A program made the position numbers and the translations under genes. Below are positions 10,068 through 19,431 of a stretch of 64,000 nt of DNA, in pieces. The notes under the pieces were generated by a model. It was not told the origin of the DNA and did not search any database. It was given only the letters and a program-made list of their open reading frames with translations. Positions within the stretch are counted from its first letter, which is position 1. The number at the start of each line of letters is the position of its first letter. Source of the stretch: CAVQJU01 sp963729215 (GTDB lineage: Bacteria; Acidobacteriota; Vicinamibacteria; Vicinamibacterales; CAVVIG01); contig CAVSND010000009.1 of NCBI GenBank assembly GCA_963729215.1, forward strand, positions 429,363 to 493,362, in the 5' to 3' direction.

Positions 10068-11129
10068 ATGCGGCGCATCCTGCACGTGGACATGGACGCG
10101 TTCTACGCGTCGGTCGAGCAGCGCGATGACCCGTCGCTCAGGGGACGCCCGGTTGCGGTCGGTGGACAGCCCGGCGGCCGCGGCGTGGTCGCCGCCGCGA
10201 GCTACGAGGCCCGCGCGTTCGGCGTGCGCTCGGCCATGTCCATGGCCCGCGCCGTCAGACTGTGTCCGGCGCTCGCCATCGTGCGGCCGGATTTCTCGAA
10301 GTACCGCGCGGCCTCGAACGCCGTGTTCGCCATCTTCCGTGAGGTCACGCCGCTCGTCGAGCCGCTTTCCCTGGACGAGGCGTATCTCGACGTGACCGAG
10401 AACCTCTGGGGCGAAGCCCTGGCGACCGCTGTCGCAAAACGTCTCAAGGCCCGCATTCGCGAGGCGACGCAGCTCACGGCGTCGGCCGGCGTCGCGCCGA
10501 ACAAGTTTCTCGCCAAGGTGGCGTCGGGCTGGAAGAAACCGGACGGGCTGACGGTCATCAGCCCGGAGCGCGTCGAGCCGTTCCTGCAGCAGCTTCCCGT
10601 GGACGCGTTGTGGGGTGTGGGCCCGGTCACCGCACGCAAGCTGAGGGCGCAGGGCATCGAGCGGCTCGTGGACATCCGCGCGGCCGACATCCGGGTGCTG
10701 CGGGAAGCCGTCGGGAGCCTTGCGGACTGGCTGCGACAGCTCGCCGCCGGCGTCGACAATCGGCCTGTCGTCCCCCACCGCGACGCCAAGTCGTCCGGCA
10801 GCGAGAACACCTTCGCGGACGACCTCACCGACCGCAACGTCATTCACGCGGAAGTCGCCGAGATGGCGGCGCGCGTATCGGCATGGCTTTCGCGGAAGAC
10901 ACTGTTCGCGCGAACGGTCACCATCAAGGTGCGGTATTCGGATTTCACGACCATTACACGCAGCCACACGGCCGCGCCCACCTGCGCGACGGACGAAATC
11001 GTCGCCCGAGCCTTGCGGCTGCTCGACAAGACGGAGGCCGGCGTCCGTCCGGTGCGGCTCCTGGGCGTCAGCGTCCGAAATTTCGGAGAACAGGAAGAAC
11101 TCCCCCTCTTCGACAGTCTGGTCACCTAG
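10068..11129 (+). CDS. dinB: DNA polymerase IV
   Basis: A 353-residue Y-family translesion polymerase. It opens with ILHVDMDAFYASVEQRDDP (first catalytic Asp), then SYEARAFGVRSAMSMARA, the steric block of the fingers, and SLDEAYLDVT, which holds the second and third catalytic acidic residues. A helix-hairpin-helix region follows (LWGVGPVTARKLRAQGI), and the little-finger domain ends in LLGVSVRNFGEQEELPLF, close to a beta-clamp binding tail (QEELPLF). Length and motifs are complete. It bypasses damaged bases and is usually stress-induced; no LexA box is obvious in the short upstream gap occupied by the repeat array. Confidence 0.96.
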   Translation: MRRILHVDMDAFYASVEQRDDPSLRGRPVAVGGQPGGRGVVAAASYEARAFGVRSAMSMARAVRLCPALAIVRPDFSKYRAASNAVFAIFREVTPLVEPLSLDEAYLDVTENLWGEALATAVAKRLKARIREATQLTASAGVAPNKFLAKVASGWKKPDGLTVISPERVEPFLQQLPVDALWGVGPVTARKLRAQGIERLVDIRAADIRVLREAVGSLADWLRQLAAGVDNRPVVPHRDAKSSGSENTFADDLTDRNVIHAEVAEMAARVSAWLSRKTLFARTVTIKVRYSDFTTITRSHTAAPTCATDEIVARALRLLDKTEAGVRPVRLLGVSVRNFGEQEELPLFDSLVT

Positions 11130-11228
11130 TCATTTAGTCATCTGGTTATCTGATTATCTGGTCATCGCTTACCAATTTTGAGCTTTCTCAATAGTGACCA
11201 AATGACCAGATGACCAGATGACCAGATG
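11119..11228. repeat. Inverted array of TGGTCATC-type units between tandem genes
   Basis: The left arm (11119-11166) reads as degenerate repeats of CTGGTCAT/TTAGTCAT. The right arm (11194-11228) reads as repeats of GACCAGAT, its complement. A spacer of about 27 bases separates them. The array begins inside the last codons of dinB and runs to about ten bases before the next start codon, so it supplies the end of one gene and the leader of the next. Confidence 0.85.
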
Positions 11229-11238
11229 TTATGATTCG

Positions 11239-11472
11239 ATGATGTTGAAGGGGACGCGCGACGGGATCCTGAAGAAACTGCAGCCGGTCAGCATCCACGG
11301 CCAGATGTCGATGGACGTCTACTTCACCTCGGTGGACGACCCCGACGGCCAGACCAGTGTCGCGCGGGTCGGGTCGGAGGCGGTCGCGTCCAACCTCGAG
11401 CCAGGCGATACCATCACTCTCGAATATCTCGTCGGACAGGTGGTCAAGGTCTCCCGGGTGGTTCCCGCGTAG
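11239..11472 (+). CDS. Small conserved-looking protein of unknown function
   Basis: 77 residues from the ATG at 11239 (a second ATG follows at once). An upstream ATG in frame lies inside the repeat array and would add only array-encoded residues (MTRCYDS). The chain (LKGTRDGILKKLQPVSIHG, then MDVYFTSVDDPDGQTSVARV, and a closing LVGQVVKVSRVVPA) looks like a small beta-rich domain with an orderly charge pattern. It has no signal peptide, cysteine pair or membrane segment. I do not recognise the family. No partner gene is evident: dinB is upstream and the facing cyclophilin gene downstream. Confidence 0.6.
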   Translation: MMLKGTRDGILKKLQPVSIHGQMSMDVYFTSVDDPDGQTSVARVGSEAVASNLEPGDTITLEYLVGQVVKVSRVVPA

Positions 11473-11505
11473 CGTCTGCCGGCGTTCGCGCCTTCTTCTA
11501 CTTCT

Positions 11506-12561
11506 CTACTTCTTCTCGATACGAACGCTTTTCAGTTCAATCCGCGTGGTCGGCGTCTCGCCGTTCCGCGGCGACTTCTCGATTGCCTCAACCGCTTCCA
11601 TTCCGCTCACGACATGGCCGAACGCCGTGTATTGGCCATCGAGCGGGGCCGAGGCCCCGGTGCAGATAAAGAACGACGTGGTCGCGCTGTCCGGCGCATC
11701 GCCGCGCGCCATCGACACGATGCCTTTCACATGCTTCACGTCGTTGAATTCGGGCGCCATGTTGTGCACGAGCTTCTGCTGCGTTTCCGTGAGCGGTGCC
11801 GATCGCGTGTTCACTGCGCCGGTCTGAATGACAAAACCAGGGGCCACGCGATGGACGGCCATGCCGTCGTAGATGCCGGCCTGCGCCAGCCGCAAGAACT
11901 GACGGACGTGCTCGGGCGCTTTGTCAGGAAAAAACTCGATCGCAACCGGGCCGGCGCTCGTGTCGAGGACGGCTCGATAGGCCGCCAGGTCCTGGACCGT
12001 GTCGTTCACGAACGGTTCGGGCGGCTTCTCGCGGATGGACACGCGCGTGATCTCTACGCGCGCCGCGGCGACGCCTTTGTCATCAACCGGCGTCTCGGAG
12101 ATCTTCTGCACGACTTCGATGCCATCCGTCACGTGACCCAGCACGGTGTACTTGCCATCGAGCCCGGGTTGATCGACGACGGCGATGAAGAACTGCTGGC
12201 CCCCGCTGTCGGCCTTGCCGGGAATCGTCACGACTGCCACGGATCCACGCGTCATTTTGGCCGCGCGCGTCTCGTCTTTCAGCACGTTCAGCCCGCCCGT
12301 GCCGTACTGGGCGCGCTTTCCGGGATCCTTCGTGAGCGGATCGCCGCCCTGCACGATTCCGTACTTGATCATCTTGTGAAAGATCGTGCCGGCGTAGCCG
12401 CCGTCGGCCGCGACTTTCATGAAATACGCCGTCGTCGCCGGCGCCTGGTCGGTGGCCAGCTCGATCACGAACGTTCCAGCGGTGGTCTCGACGACGGCCT
12501 GCTTGGCAGGAGCCGGCGCCTGCAGGATGGCGAGCGTCCAGAGCAACAGCGCGGCGATCAT
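11506..12561 (-). CDS. Secreted protein with two cyclophilin-type peptidyl-prolyl isomerase domains
   Basis: 351 residues from an ATG that overlaps the stop of pgsA by four bases (ATGA). The start MIAALLLWTLAILQAPAPA is a short export signal. Domain 1 (residues about 20-165) carries FHKMIKYGIVQGGDP, GSVAVVTIPGKADSGGQQFF and the closing GKYTVLGHVTDGIEVV. Domain 2 (about 190-350) carries VHRVAPGFVIQTGAV and TTSFFICTGASAPLDGQYTA. Both keep most of the cyclophilin core. Such proteins help fold exported proteins by turning X-Pro bonds. It probably shares a transcript with pgsA and the TPR lipoprotein upstream. Confidence 0.9.
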   Translation of the reverse strand: MIAALLLWTLAILQAPAPAKQAVVETTAGTFVIELATDQAPATTAYFMKVAADGGYAGTIFHKMIKYGIVQGGDPLTKDPGKRAQYGTGGLNVLKDETRAAKMTRGSVAVVTIPGKADSGGQQFFIAVVDQPGLDGKYTVLGHVTDGIEVVQKISETPVDDKGVAAARVEITRVSIREKPPEPFVNDTVQDLAAYRAVLDTSAGPVAIEFFPDKAPEHVRQFLRLAQAGIYDGMAVHRVAPGFVIQTGAVNTRSAPLTETQQKLVHNMAPEFNDVKHVKGIVSMARGDAPDSATTSFFICTGASAPLDGQYTAFGHVVSGMEAVEAIEKSPRNGETPTTRIELKSVRIEKK

Positions 12562-13118
12562 GGCTGGATAATTCGGGCCGCGTGCCAGATGTAGTGAAAG
12601 CCGGACACGAGCGTGATCGCCAGCGAGGCGTACACGCAGAGATCCACCATCGGCGAATGGTAGCCTCGGAAGTTGTACAGCATGGCCATGACGGCGGTCA
12701 CGATGTAGGTCCCCGTCGCAACCTTGCCGAACATCGACGGACGGAACGTCCGGCGGCCGATCGCCAGATTCACGATGGCGACCGTCACGACGATCAGGAC
12801 ATCGCGGCTGATGACAAGGGCCGTCAGCCAGACGGGCAGGCGGTTGGCGAGCCCGAGCCCCGGCACCGTCAGCACCACGAACGCGCTGACGAGCATCAGC
12901 TTGTCGGCCATCGGGTCGAGCCACGCGCCAAGACTGGTCTTCTGCCCTGTTCGTCTTGCGATCAGTCCATCGACCGCGTCCGTGACGCCGGCCGTCGCGA
13001 ACACGATGAGTGCCCAGCCCAGCTCACCGTAGATCACGAGCGTCACGAACGCCGGGATCAGCAGCATGCGGAGGAGCGTGATCTGATTGGCCGTCGTGAA
13101 CGGCCCGGGCCCGCTCAT
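12558..13118 (-). CDS. pgsA: CDP-diacylglycerol-glycerol-3-phosphate 3-phosphatidyltransferase
   Basis: A 186-residue multi-pass membrane enzyme of the CDP-alcohol phosphatidyltransferase family. The signature D-x2-DG-x2-AR-x8-G-x3-D-x3-D is complete, running from TDAVDGLIARRTG into LGAWLDPMADK at about residues 46-72. It makes phosphatidylglycerophosphate, the precursor of phosphatidylglycerol. The N-terminal ANQITLLRMLLIPAFV is typical of PgsA, which fits better than phosphatidylserine synthase or cardiolipin-type relatives. It overlaps the genes on both sides by four bases, so translation of the three is probably coupled. Confidence 0.92.
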   Translation of the reverse strand: MSGPGPFTTANQITLLRMLLIPAFVTLVIYGELGWALIVFATAGVTDAVDGLIARRTGQKTSLGAWLDPMADKLMLVSAFVVLTVPGLGLANRLPVWLTALVISRDVLIVVTVAIVNLAIGRRTFRPSMFGKVATGTYIVTAVMAMLYNFRGYHSPMVDLCVYASLAITLVSGFHYIWHAARIIQP

Positions 13119-14536
13119 CGGGGGTTCTGGTCTCCCGCTGGCTGGGAGGCAGGCGCCGGCAGCGACGCCGCGATAGCCTCCACGCGGACGACGGCAGCCA
13201 CTGCCTCTGGGCCGTTGACGATCTGCTGGGGCTGAAACGCGTTATCGGCGCCGGTCTTCATGACGCCGGCGGCCACCACAATCGACGCGGCCGGGTACGC
13301 CAGGTGTCCCGGCTGAAGATCGGAGAATTTCAGCCGCGCCGATTCCCAGGCGCGTGCCTGCGCCGGTCTTCCCGCCGACGCTCTCGAGAGCAGACGGCTC
13401 ATCGCCAGCGCCAGATCCGACCGGCGCACGATCCCGTTGGGCTGAAACGTGTGGTTGTCGTATGGGTCGATGACGCCGGCGCGAACGACCGCCATGATCC
13501 ATGTGGCGGCCCAGTGATTGCGCGCGTCCGTCACGACGACGGCTTCTGAGCGCCTCGCCGCCTGCACGAGGGGCGCGAGACGTACACCGATCAGCGCGGC
13601 CAGATCGCCCCGCGTGATCTGCGCTGCGGTGTCGATCGCACGATACTCGGCCGGAAGGCGAGCGAGCTCGACGCGCGCGCGGACGGCGTCGAGCTTTGCG
13701 TCCACGGCCTCGTTGAGCTCGAGCAGGAGCGCATCGGTGTACGCCTTCTCCGCACCGTCGAGGTCGCCGCTATCCGCAAGCAGGTCGCCGACACCGACGA
13801 TGGAAGCTACGTCTGTCGGGTCGAGGGCCAGCGCCTTGCGAAAGTCCGAAAGGGCGGCGTCTGTATTCCCCTGCCGGCGCTCCACAACAGCCAGTTCGCG
13901 GTAGAGGAACGGACTGTCGGGCGAGCTGGCAATCGCGCTCGCGTACGCCCGCGCGGCCTCGTCCAGCTTTCCCTCCCGCGCCGCCTGACGCGCGGCGGCC
14001 AGGTCCTGGCCCAGACCGCGAAAACGCAGCACTTCGACGCGGCGTTTGATGTCGACGAGACTCGGATCGACGGCCGTCGCGGACTCGAACGCGAACAGCG
14101 CGTCGGTTTCGCGATTGAGCGCCAGAAATGCCAGGCCGCCGCCAACCAGCGCCGACACGTCGCGGCCATCGGCCGCAAGTGCGCGCTCGAAATGCGGGAG
14201 TGCGTCTTCGGGCTCCTTGCGCGCGAGCTCGACGTAGCCGAGGCCCGTCTGCGCCGGATAGAACTCCGGCGCCAGGATCAGCGCCACCTTGAACTCGCGT
14301 TCGGCGTTCCTGAGATCGCCGGCCTGCAGAAACTGCCAGCCCCTTCCCTGACTGGTCACGGCTGCCGGGCTGTTGGCGAGCGATCGCGGAATCGATGGCT
14401 GCAGGAATTCGGGGAACTTCGGCGCCGAGACACTCGGCAGCGGCGTCGAGGTGGTCTTGGCGCACGCGCCCAGGACGATCGCCAGCGCGAGGGCGCTGCC
14501 GAGGCGAAGCAGCTGACGGAGACCTGAGGCGGGCAT
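13115..14536 (-). CDS. Lipoprotein with TPR repeats and S-layer-homology-like C-terminal domains
   Basis: 473 residues. The start has a signal with lipobox LGAC (cysteine near residue 25), so the protein is probably lipid-anchored. Residues about 65-300 are tandem TPR pairs (for example FYPAQTGLGYVELARKEPED and LYRELAVVERRQGNTDAALS). Residues about 330-450 contain SLH-like modules: NHWAATWIMAVVRAGVIDPYD, FQPNGIVRRSDLALAMSRLL, FSDLQPGHLAYPAASIVVAA, FQPQQIVNGPEAVAAVVRV. A TPR scaffold plus SLH modules suggests a cell-envelope role such as peptidoglycan or outer-membrane contact. The exact function is unknown. The gene overlaps pgsA by four bases. Confidence 0.85.
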   Translation of the reverse strand: MPASGLRQLLRLGSALALAIVLGACAKTTSTPLPSVSAPKFPEFLQPSIPRSLANSPAAVTSQGRGWQFLQAGDLRNAEREFKVALILAPEFYPAQTGLGYVELARKEPEDALPHFERALAADGRDVSALVGGGLAFLALNRETDALFAFESATAVDPSLVDIKRRVEVLRFRGLGQDLAAARQAAREGKLDEAARAYASAIASSPDSPFLYRELAVVERRQGNTDAALSDFRKALALDPTDVASIVGVGDLLADSGDLDGAEKAYTDALLLELNEAVDAKLDAVRARVELARLPAEYRAIDTAAQITRGDLAALIGVRLAPLVQAARRSEAVVVTDARNHWAATWIMAVVRAGVIDPYDNHTFQPNGIVRRSDLALAMSRLLSRASAGRPAQARAWESARLKFSDLQPGHLAYPAASIVVAAGVMKTGADNAFQPQQIVNGPEAVAAVVRVEAIAASLPAPASQPAGDQNPR

Positions 14537-14567
14537 CGGGGGAAATTCTACCTCTTACGCGAGCGGA

Positions 14568-15839
14568 TCAAGGCGTCGCCAGGTTCATCGCGGCCGCCAG
14601 GCGCCGCGGGACGTCGGCGACGATAGTCACACGCCCGTCCCTCGATTCGTGGACCAGCACGCGCGCGTGGCGATAGACACGGGCCATACGCTCCTGGTCG
14701 GCCGGATCGTCCGGATCGAACGTCAGCGTCATCCGGCGGACGTCGAGAGCCACGCGCGACGTGACGGTTTCGACCAGGTCGTCGATTCCGTCGCCATCGA
14801 GGGCCGAAATGCACAACGCGGCCGGATCGAGGGCCTGCAGACGCCGCCGTTCGTCGGCGGTCAACGCATCGCACTTGTTGTAGACCTCGATCATCGCCAC
14901 ATCGCTGGCGCCCACCTCCTCGAGGACCTGGCGCACGGCGTCCATGCGGCGGTCGCGGTCCTGGGCCGAGGCGTCGATGACGTGCAGGATGAGGTCCGCG
15001 TCGGCCACCGCTTCGAGCGTCGCTCTGAAGGCGGCAACCAGCGCATGCGGCAGCCGGTCGATGAACCCGACCGTGTCGGACACGAGCAATGCCCGGTTGT
15101 CGGGCAGACGCACCTGACGAATGAGCGGATCCAGCGTCACAAACAGCGCGTTCGAGGCTTCAGCGCCGGCCCTCGTCAGCACATTGAACAGCGTCGTCTT
15201 GCCGGCATTCGTGTAGCCGACCAGCGCGACGGTGGGCACCGAGGCTTTGTGCCGGCGCTCGCGGAGCTGCGCACGGCGCTTCCGAACCTGGTCGATGTCC
15301 TTGCTGACCGCATGGATGCGCGTGCGGATCCGACGGCGATCCGTTTCGAGCTTTGTTTCGCCGGGGCCTCGCGTGCCGATGCCGCCGCCCAGGCGTGACA
15401 GCGCCGCGCCGGCGCCGACGAGCCGCGGCAACAGGTACTGCAGCTGCGCGAGCTCGACCTGGAGCTTCCCTTCGCGCGTCCGGGCACGACGCGCAAAGAT
15501 GTCGAGGATGAGCTGCGTCCGGTCGATGATCTTGCACCCGACTTCGGCTTCGATCTGTCGGAGCTGGGCGGGTGTCAGTTCGTTGTCGAACACGACCATG
15601 TCGGTGCGTGTCTCGGCGCACGACGCCGCGAGCGTCTTGATCTTGCCGGACCCGAGAAACGTCGACGGGTCGGGCTTCGGCCGCTCCTGCAGCACGCGAA
15701 GCACCACGTCGGCGCCCGCGGCCTGCGCCAGCCCCGCGAGCTCCTCGAGAGAGCGCTCGGCCGCGAGACGCTGCTTCGATCCAGGGACCAGGCCGACCAG
15801 CGCCGCGCGCTCGCGCGCCGCTACGCGTGGGCGAGACAT
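14568..15839 (-). CDS. hflX: Ribosome-associated GTPase HflX
   Basis: 423 residues from the ATG at 15839 (an ATG six codons upstream is also possible). An HflX N-terminal domain (residues 1-170) includes PDPSTFLGSGKIKTLA and the glycine-rich RLGGGIGTRGPGETKLETD. The G domain follows with GYTNAGKTTLFN (G1), DTVGFIDRLPH (G3) and NKCD (G4). HflX splits stalled 70S ribosomes and helps in heat stress. The 5' end overlaps the end of the tsaC gene by 19 bases, so the two are probably translated from one message. Confidence 0.95.
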   Translation of the reverse strand: MSRPRVAARERAALVGLVPGSKQRLAAERSLEELAGLAQAAGADVVLRVLQERPKPDPSTFLGSGKIKTLAASCAETRTDMVVFDNELTPAQLRQIEAEVGCKIIDRTQLILDIFARRARTREGKLQVELAQLQYLLPRLVGAGAALSRLGGGIGTRGPGETKLETDRRRIRTRIHAVSKDIDQVRKRRAQLRERRHKASVPTVALVGYTNAGKTTLFNVLTRAGAEASNALFVTLDPLIRQVRLPDNRALLVSDTVGFIDRLPHALVAAFRATLEAVADADLILHVIDASAQDRDRRMDAVRQVLEEVGASDVAMIEVYNKCDALTADERRRLQALDPAALCISALDGDGIDDLVETVTSRVALDVRRMTLTFDPDDPADQERMARVYRHARVLVHESRDGRVTIVADVPRRLAAAMNLATP

Positions 15840-16456
15840 GCCTGCACCTCGTCCCATGAAACGGCGCCAGGGCGCACCAGCCGGACCGTGCCGCCACTGA
15901 CATCGACGATGGTCGACGGCGGACCGCCGGGCGCCGGCCCCGCGTCGAGCAGCAGGGCGACGGACTCGTTCAGCGTCCGGGCGACATCGCCGGGATCAGC
16001 AGGAGCGGGCGCGCCGCTCGGGTTCGCGCTCGTGGCCGTAAGCGGCCGTGCGGAGGCACGGCACAGCCCGCGCGCCACGGCATGCGCCGGCACGCGGACG
16101 CCGACCTGAGCGAGGCCGCCCGTCACCGCGTCAGGCATCGTGGCGGGACGCGGCACGAGCAGTGTGAGCGGGCCGGGCCAGAACGCGTCCGCCAGGCGGC
16201 GCGCCTCGGGCGAAAGGGGGCCGAGGCGATCCTCGATTTGGGCGATGTCCGCCGCGATGAGCGCAAGTGCGCGCTCGGCTGCCCGGCCCTTGGCCGCGAA
16301 CACACGCGCCACAGCATCCGTGGAAAAGGGATCCGCGGCCAGGCCGTACAAGGTGTCGGTCGGCACGGCCACGATCTCGCCGGCCAGGATGAGCGCCGCC
16401 GCCTCTTCCAATGCCATCGTGTCGGGCTGGCGTGCGTCGATGGCAAGCCGGCGCAT
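15821..16456 (-). CDS. tsaC: Threonylcarbamoyl-AMP synthase (Sua5/YrdC family)
   Basis: 211 residues, the single-domain YrdC/TsaC size. It has the phrases IVAVPTDTLYGLAADPFS, the PGPLTLLV block, VGVRVPAHAVARGL and ATSANPSGAPAP, all of which mark the family's ATP/threonine-binding fold. The enzyme makes threonylcarbamoyl-AMP, which modifies adenosine 37 of ANN-decoding tRNAs. A trmO-like gene, whose product methylates that same base in some tRNAs, lies far away at 53 kb. The gene overlaps hflX slightly, and glpX lies upstream on the same strand. Confidence 0.93.
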   Translation of the reverse strand: MRRLAIDARQPDTMALEEAAALILAGEIVAVPTDTLYGLAADPFSTDAVARVFAAKGRAAERALALIAADIAQIEDRLGPLSPEARRLADAFWPGPLTLLVPRPATMPDAVTGGLAQVGVRVPAHAVARGLCRASARPLTATSANPSGAPAPADPGDVARTLNESVALLLDAGPAPGGPPSTIVDVSGGTVRLVRPGAVSWDEVQACLAHA

Positions 16457-16459
16457 CGA

Positions 16460-17471
16460 TCAAATCGACCCGGAAGTACACCTTGACGTCCTTCTTGTTG
16501 CTGATGTGAATGGCGTCGATGAACCGGATCTGGTGAGGGTTGTTCTGCATGATCACCGAGCTCGTGCGCGTGCCGTCGCCGAAGAATCGCACGCCGCGCA
16601 TGATGGTGCCGTCGGTCACGCCCGTGGCGGCGAAGACGATCTTTTCGCCTGGCGCGAGATCCTTGGCGCGGTAGACCCGCTTGAAGTCGGTGATGCCCAT
16701 GGCGCGGCATCGCTCTTCGTGCTCCGGCTTGCTGACCACGAGCCGCGCCAGGATTTCGCCGTTCAGGCACCGCATGGCCGCGGCGGTCAGCACGCCCTCG
16801 GGCGCGCCGCCCGTCCCCATCACGGCGTGGACGCCGCTGCCGGCCACGGCCGCCGAGATGCCGGCCGACAGGTCGCCGTCGCCAATGAGGCGAATGCGGG
16901 CGCCGCGTGGCTCGAATGTCCGCGATGAGCTGCTCGTGACGCGGCCGATCGAGCACGACGACGACCAGGTCCTCGACCTCGCGGCCGAGACACTTCGCGA
17001 TCGCGTTCAGGTTGTCGGCGACCGAGGCGTCGAGGTGAACCGCGTGCTTCGAGCTCGGCCCGACGACGAGCTTTTCCATGTACAGATCCGGGGCATGCAG
17101 CAGCCCTCCGCGCTCGGACGCGGCGAGGACGGCGATGGCGTTCGGCGCGCCGGTCGCGCACAGGTTCGTGCCTTCGAGCGGATCGACGGCGATGTCCACT
17201 TCTTCGAATCGCGTGAGCCGGCGCTCGCCGCTCTCGGGACGCGTGTGATTTGACCGACCTTCTCGCCGATGTACAGCATCGGCGCTTCGTCGCGCTCGCC
17301 CTCTCCGATGACAATCGTGCCGTCGATGGGCACCGTGTCCATGATGCGGCGCATCGCTTCGACGGCCACCTGATCGGATTTGTGCCGGTCGCCCTGGCCC
17401 ATCGTATGGGCGCAGGCAATTGCGGCCTCTTCGACGACGCGCAGGAATTCAAGTGAAAGGTCTGATTGCAT
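16460..17471 (-). CDS. glpX: Class II fructose-1,6-bisphosphatase (GlpX), broken by frame shifts
   Basis: Three frames together give a near-complete GlpX. Residues 1-75 (MQSDLSLEFLRVVEEAAIAC, then VPIDGTIVIGEGERDEAPML) read in one frame down to about 17245. The middle (VDIAVDPLEGTNLCATGAPN, then MEKLVVGPSSKHAV) is in a second frame down to about 16910. The rest (MGTGGAPEGVLTAAAMRCL, then VRFFGDGTRTSSVIMQNN) is in a third. The metal-binding GEGERDEAP and DPLEGTN motifs are intact. The true stop is not clear: the last frame runs on into tsaC, and a TGA at 16460 is my best guess. The enzyme hydrolyses fructose-1,6-bisphosphate in gluconeogenesis. One-base sequence errors are likelier than decay. 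Confidence 0.85.
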
Positions 17472-17473
17472 GT

Positions 17474-17545
17474 GTCAGGTCTCGGTCGTCAGTGGTCGGT
17501 GGCTGGTCTGGTGTGGGCGGCCGGCGATCGATGGTCAGCGGACTG
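17474..17545. repeat. Degenerate GGTCGGTGGTC-type low-complexity leader
   Basis: Between the start of glpX and the region encoding the C-terminus of the acyl-CoA dehydrogenase lie irregular units such as GGTCTCGGTCGTCAGT, GGTCGGTGG and GGTCTGG, then GATCGATGGTCAGCGG. They resemble the other gap arrays but are more degenerate and have no clear inverted arm. The stretch continues into the last codons of the dehydrogenase. Confidence 0.45.
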
Positions 17546-18753
17546 ATGGCGACCCGCGTACGGCTGGAGCTCACAGCGCGCCGGGCGATCGTCCCGGTAT
17601 CCGAGCAGATAGTCGGCCTGCATGATCGTGTGAATCTCCCGCGTCCCTCGTAGATGACCGCCGCTTTGCAGTTCCGGTAGAAGCGGCCCACAGGATACTC
17701 GTCCGAGTAGCCGTTGGCGCCGTGGACCTGCACGGCGTCCCCGGCGGCCCGCTCGGACGCCACGGTCGCAAACCACTTCGCCAGGCCCGTTTCACGCGTG
17801 TTGCGGCGGCCGTCGTTCTTCAGGCAGCCCGACCGGAGCCACAGCAGGCGTGCCGCCTGGTAGTCCGATTCCATCTTCGCGATCATTTCTTTCACGAGCT
17901 GATGCTGCGCGATTTCGACGCCGAACGTCGTGCGCTCCTTCGCGTACCGCACGCTGGCGTCGCGGCAGGCGCGAATCAGCCCGGTTGCTCCGGCGGCGAC
18001 CGTGTAGCGGCCCTGATCGAGCGCGGACATCGCAATCTTGAAGCCCTCACCCGGACGGCCCAGCACGTTCTCCTCGGGCACTTCGACCTGATCCATCGTG
18101 AAGAAGCCCGTGTTGCCGGCCAGGATGCCCCACTTCTCCTTCATCGGGCCGCTCGAAAACCCCTTGAACCGCCGCTCGACGATAAACGCGCTGATGCCGG
18201 AAGGATCGCGCTGCTGCTTCTTCGCGAGGTCGGTCCAGGCAAAGACCAGAAAATGATCGGCCACGTCCGCCAGCGAGATCCAGGTTTTCTCGCCGGTGAG
18301 TACGTACCGGTCGCCCTTCTTCACCGCCGTTGTCTGGATCGCGCGCGCGTCGCTGCCGGCCCCCGGTTCGGTGAGCGCGTATCCGGCGATCTTCTCGCCC
18401 TGAGCCTGCGGCACGAGATACCGCTGCTTCTGCGCCTCGGTGCCCCACGTGAGCAGCGACAGGCAATTGAGCCCCGTGTGCACGGACATGATGACGCGGA
18501 GCGACGTGTCCACGTACTCGAGCTCTTCGCTGGCGAGCCCGAGGCAGATGTAGTCCAGCCCGGCGCCGCCGTACTCCTGCGGCACGCACACGCCCAGGAG
18601 CCCGAGCTTCGCCATGCCGCCCAGGATGCGATCGCGATCGAAGCGGTGCGCGCGGTCGAGTTCGCGGATGTGGGGCGCGATTTCCCTGCTCCCCCACTCG
18701 CGAACCGATTGCTCGACCAGCCGCTGTTCGTCCGTGAGGTCGAAGCCGATCAT
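17489..18753 (-). CDS. Acyl-CoA dehydrogenase, one frame shift near the C-terminus
   Basis: About 420 residues. The N-terminal helical domain starts FDLTDEQRLVEQSVREWG. The beta domain has YALTEPGAGSDARAIQTTA and KTWISLADVADHFLVFAW. The C-terminal helical domain has RTTFGVEIAQHQLVKEMIAK and the FAD-contacting VHGANGYSDEYPVGRFYRN. The catalytic glutamate lies in VIYEG. Just after it (about 17646) one base is missing, and the conserved end TREIHTIMQADYLLGYRDD continues in the next frame to 17489. The enzyme oxidises a fatty or branched acyl-CoA using FAD and an electron-transfer flavoprotein; chain preference cannot be inferred. The last residues are encoded by repeat-like sequence. Confidence 0.88.
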
Positions 18754-19394
18754 GCGGGCTTGCGGAACAGAATCTCCCGCAGATTGTTCTGCAGAAGGAA
18801 CGAGTCGGACACCCGCAAGGTGGGAAACAGCCTGATGATGTCGCGGTTCATCAGGATGGTCTGCCGGCAGCGCGCCGCGGGATAACTGCGGTGCCTCAGG
18901 TTCTCTTCGTCGGCGATGACGTACTTGGTGTAGCGCGGGTCGTTCGTCTGCACGGTGGCGAAGAAGGCCAGCAGCGCGCCGTCGGGCCGCAGCACCCGCG
19001 CCAGCTCTTCGGCGAGCACCTGCGCGGCCGGCCGTTCCAGGTAGTCGATGAAATCCCAGCAGATGATCCCGTCCACCGAGCCGGACTCCTGCGGGAAACG
19101 GTGCCGCAGCATCTCGGTGAAGCGCTCGGTCGTGCCGGCGCGGATATGACGGTCGAGATCCGCGAACAGATCTTCAATGAAGATCTTGCAGCCCAGCTGC
19201 TCGCCGAAAAAACTGATGTTGGCGCCGACCGTCGGCCCGAGATCGAGCAAGACAGGGGCCTCGCGGCCCGCGAAGCACGGCAGGAATTTCCGGAACGCCT
19301 TCGTAGAAAATAGCGGCTCGGAATCCGACGCCGGTTGAAGAACCGGCGGATCGGATTCACGGCTACGAGGCGCGAGGCGGTCTAACAGACCCAC
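18750..19394 (-). CDS. Class I SAM-dependent methyltransferase-like protein
   Basis: 214 residues, overlapping the acyl-CoA dehydrogenase start by four bases. The motif I region is VLLDLGPTVGANISFF (a variant of the usual E/D-x-G-x-G-x-G), followed by IFIEDLFADLDRHI, then VDGIICWDFIDYLERPAA in the motif IV position and a post-motif ELARVLRPDGALLAFFA. The substrate is unknown. The C-terminal part (LMNRDIIRLFPTLRVSDSF) recalls acidobacterial methyltransferases near cell-envelope genes. The loss of one glycine in motif I leaves some doubt about activity. Confidence 0.75.
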   Translation of the reverse strand: MGLLDRLAPRSRESDPPVLQPASDSEPLFSTKAFRKFLPCFAGREAPVLLDLGPTVGANISFFGEQLGCKIFIEDLFADLDRHIRAGTTERFTEMLRHRFPQESGSVDGIICWDFIDYLERPAAQVLAEELARVLRPDGALLAFFATVQTNDPRYTKYVIADEENLRHRSYPAARCRQTILMNRDIIRLFPTLRVSDSFLLQNNLREILFRKPA

Positions 19395-19431
19395 GAATCA
19401 TCAACAGGAAGTGAAGGCGTCTATGGCGGCG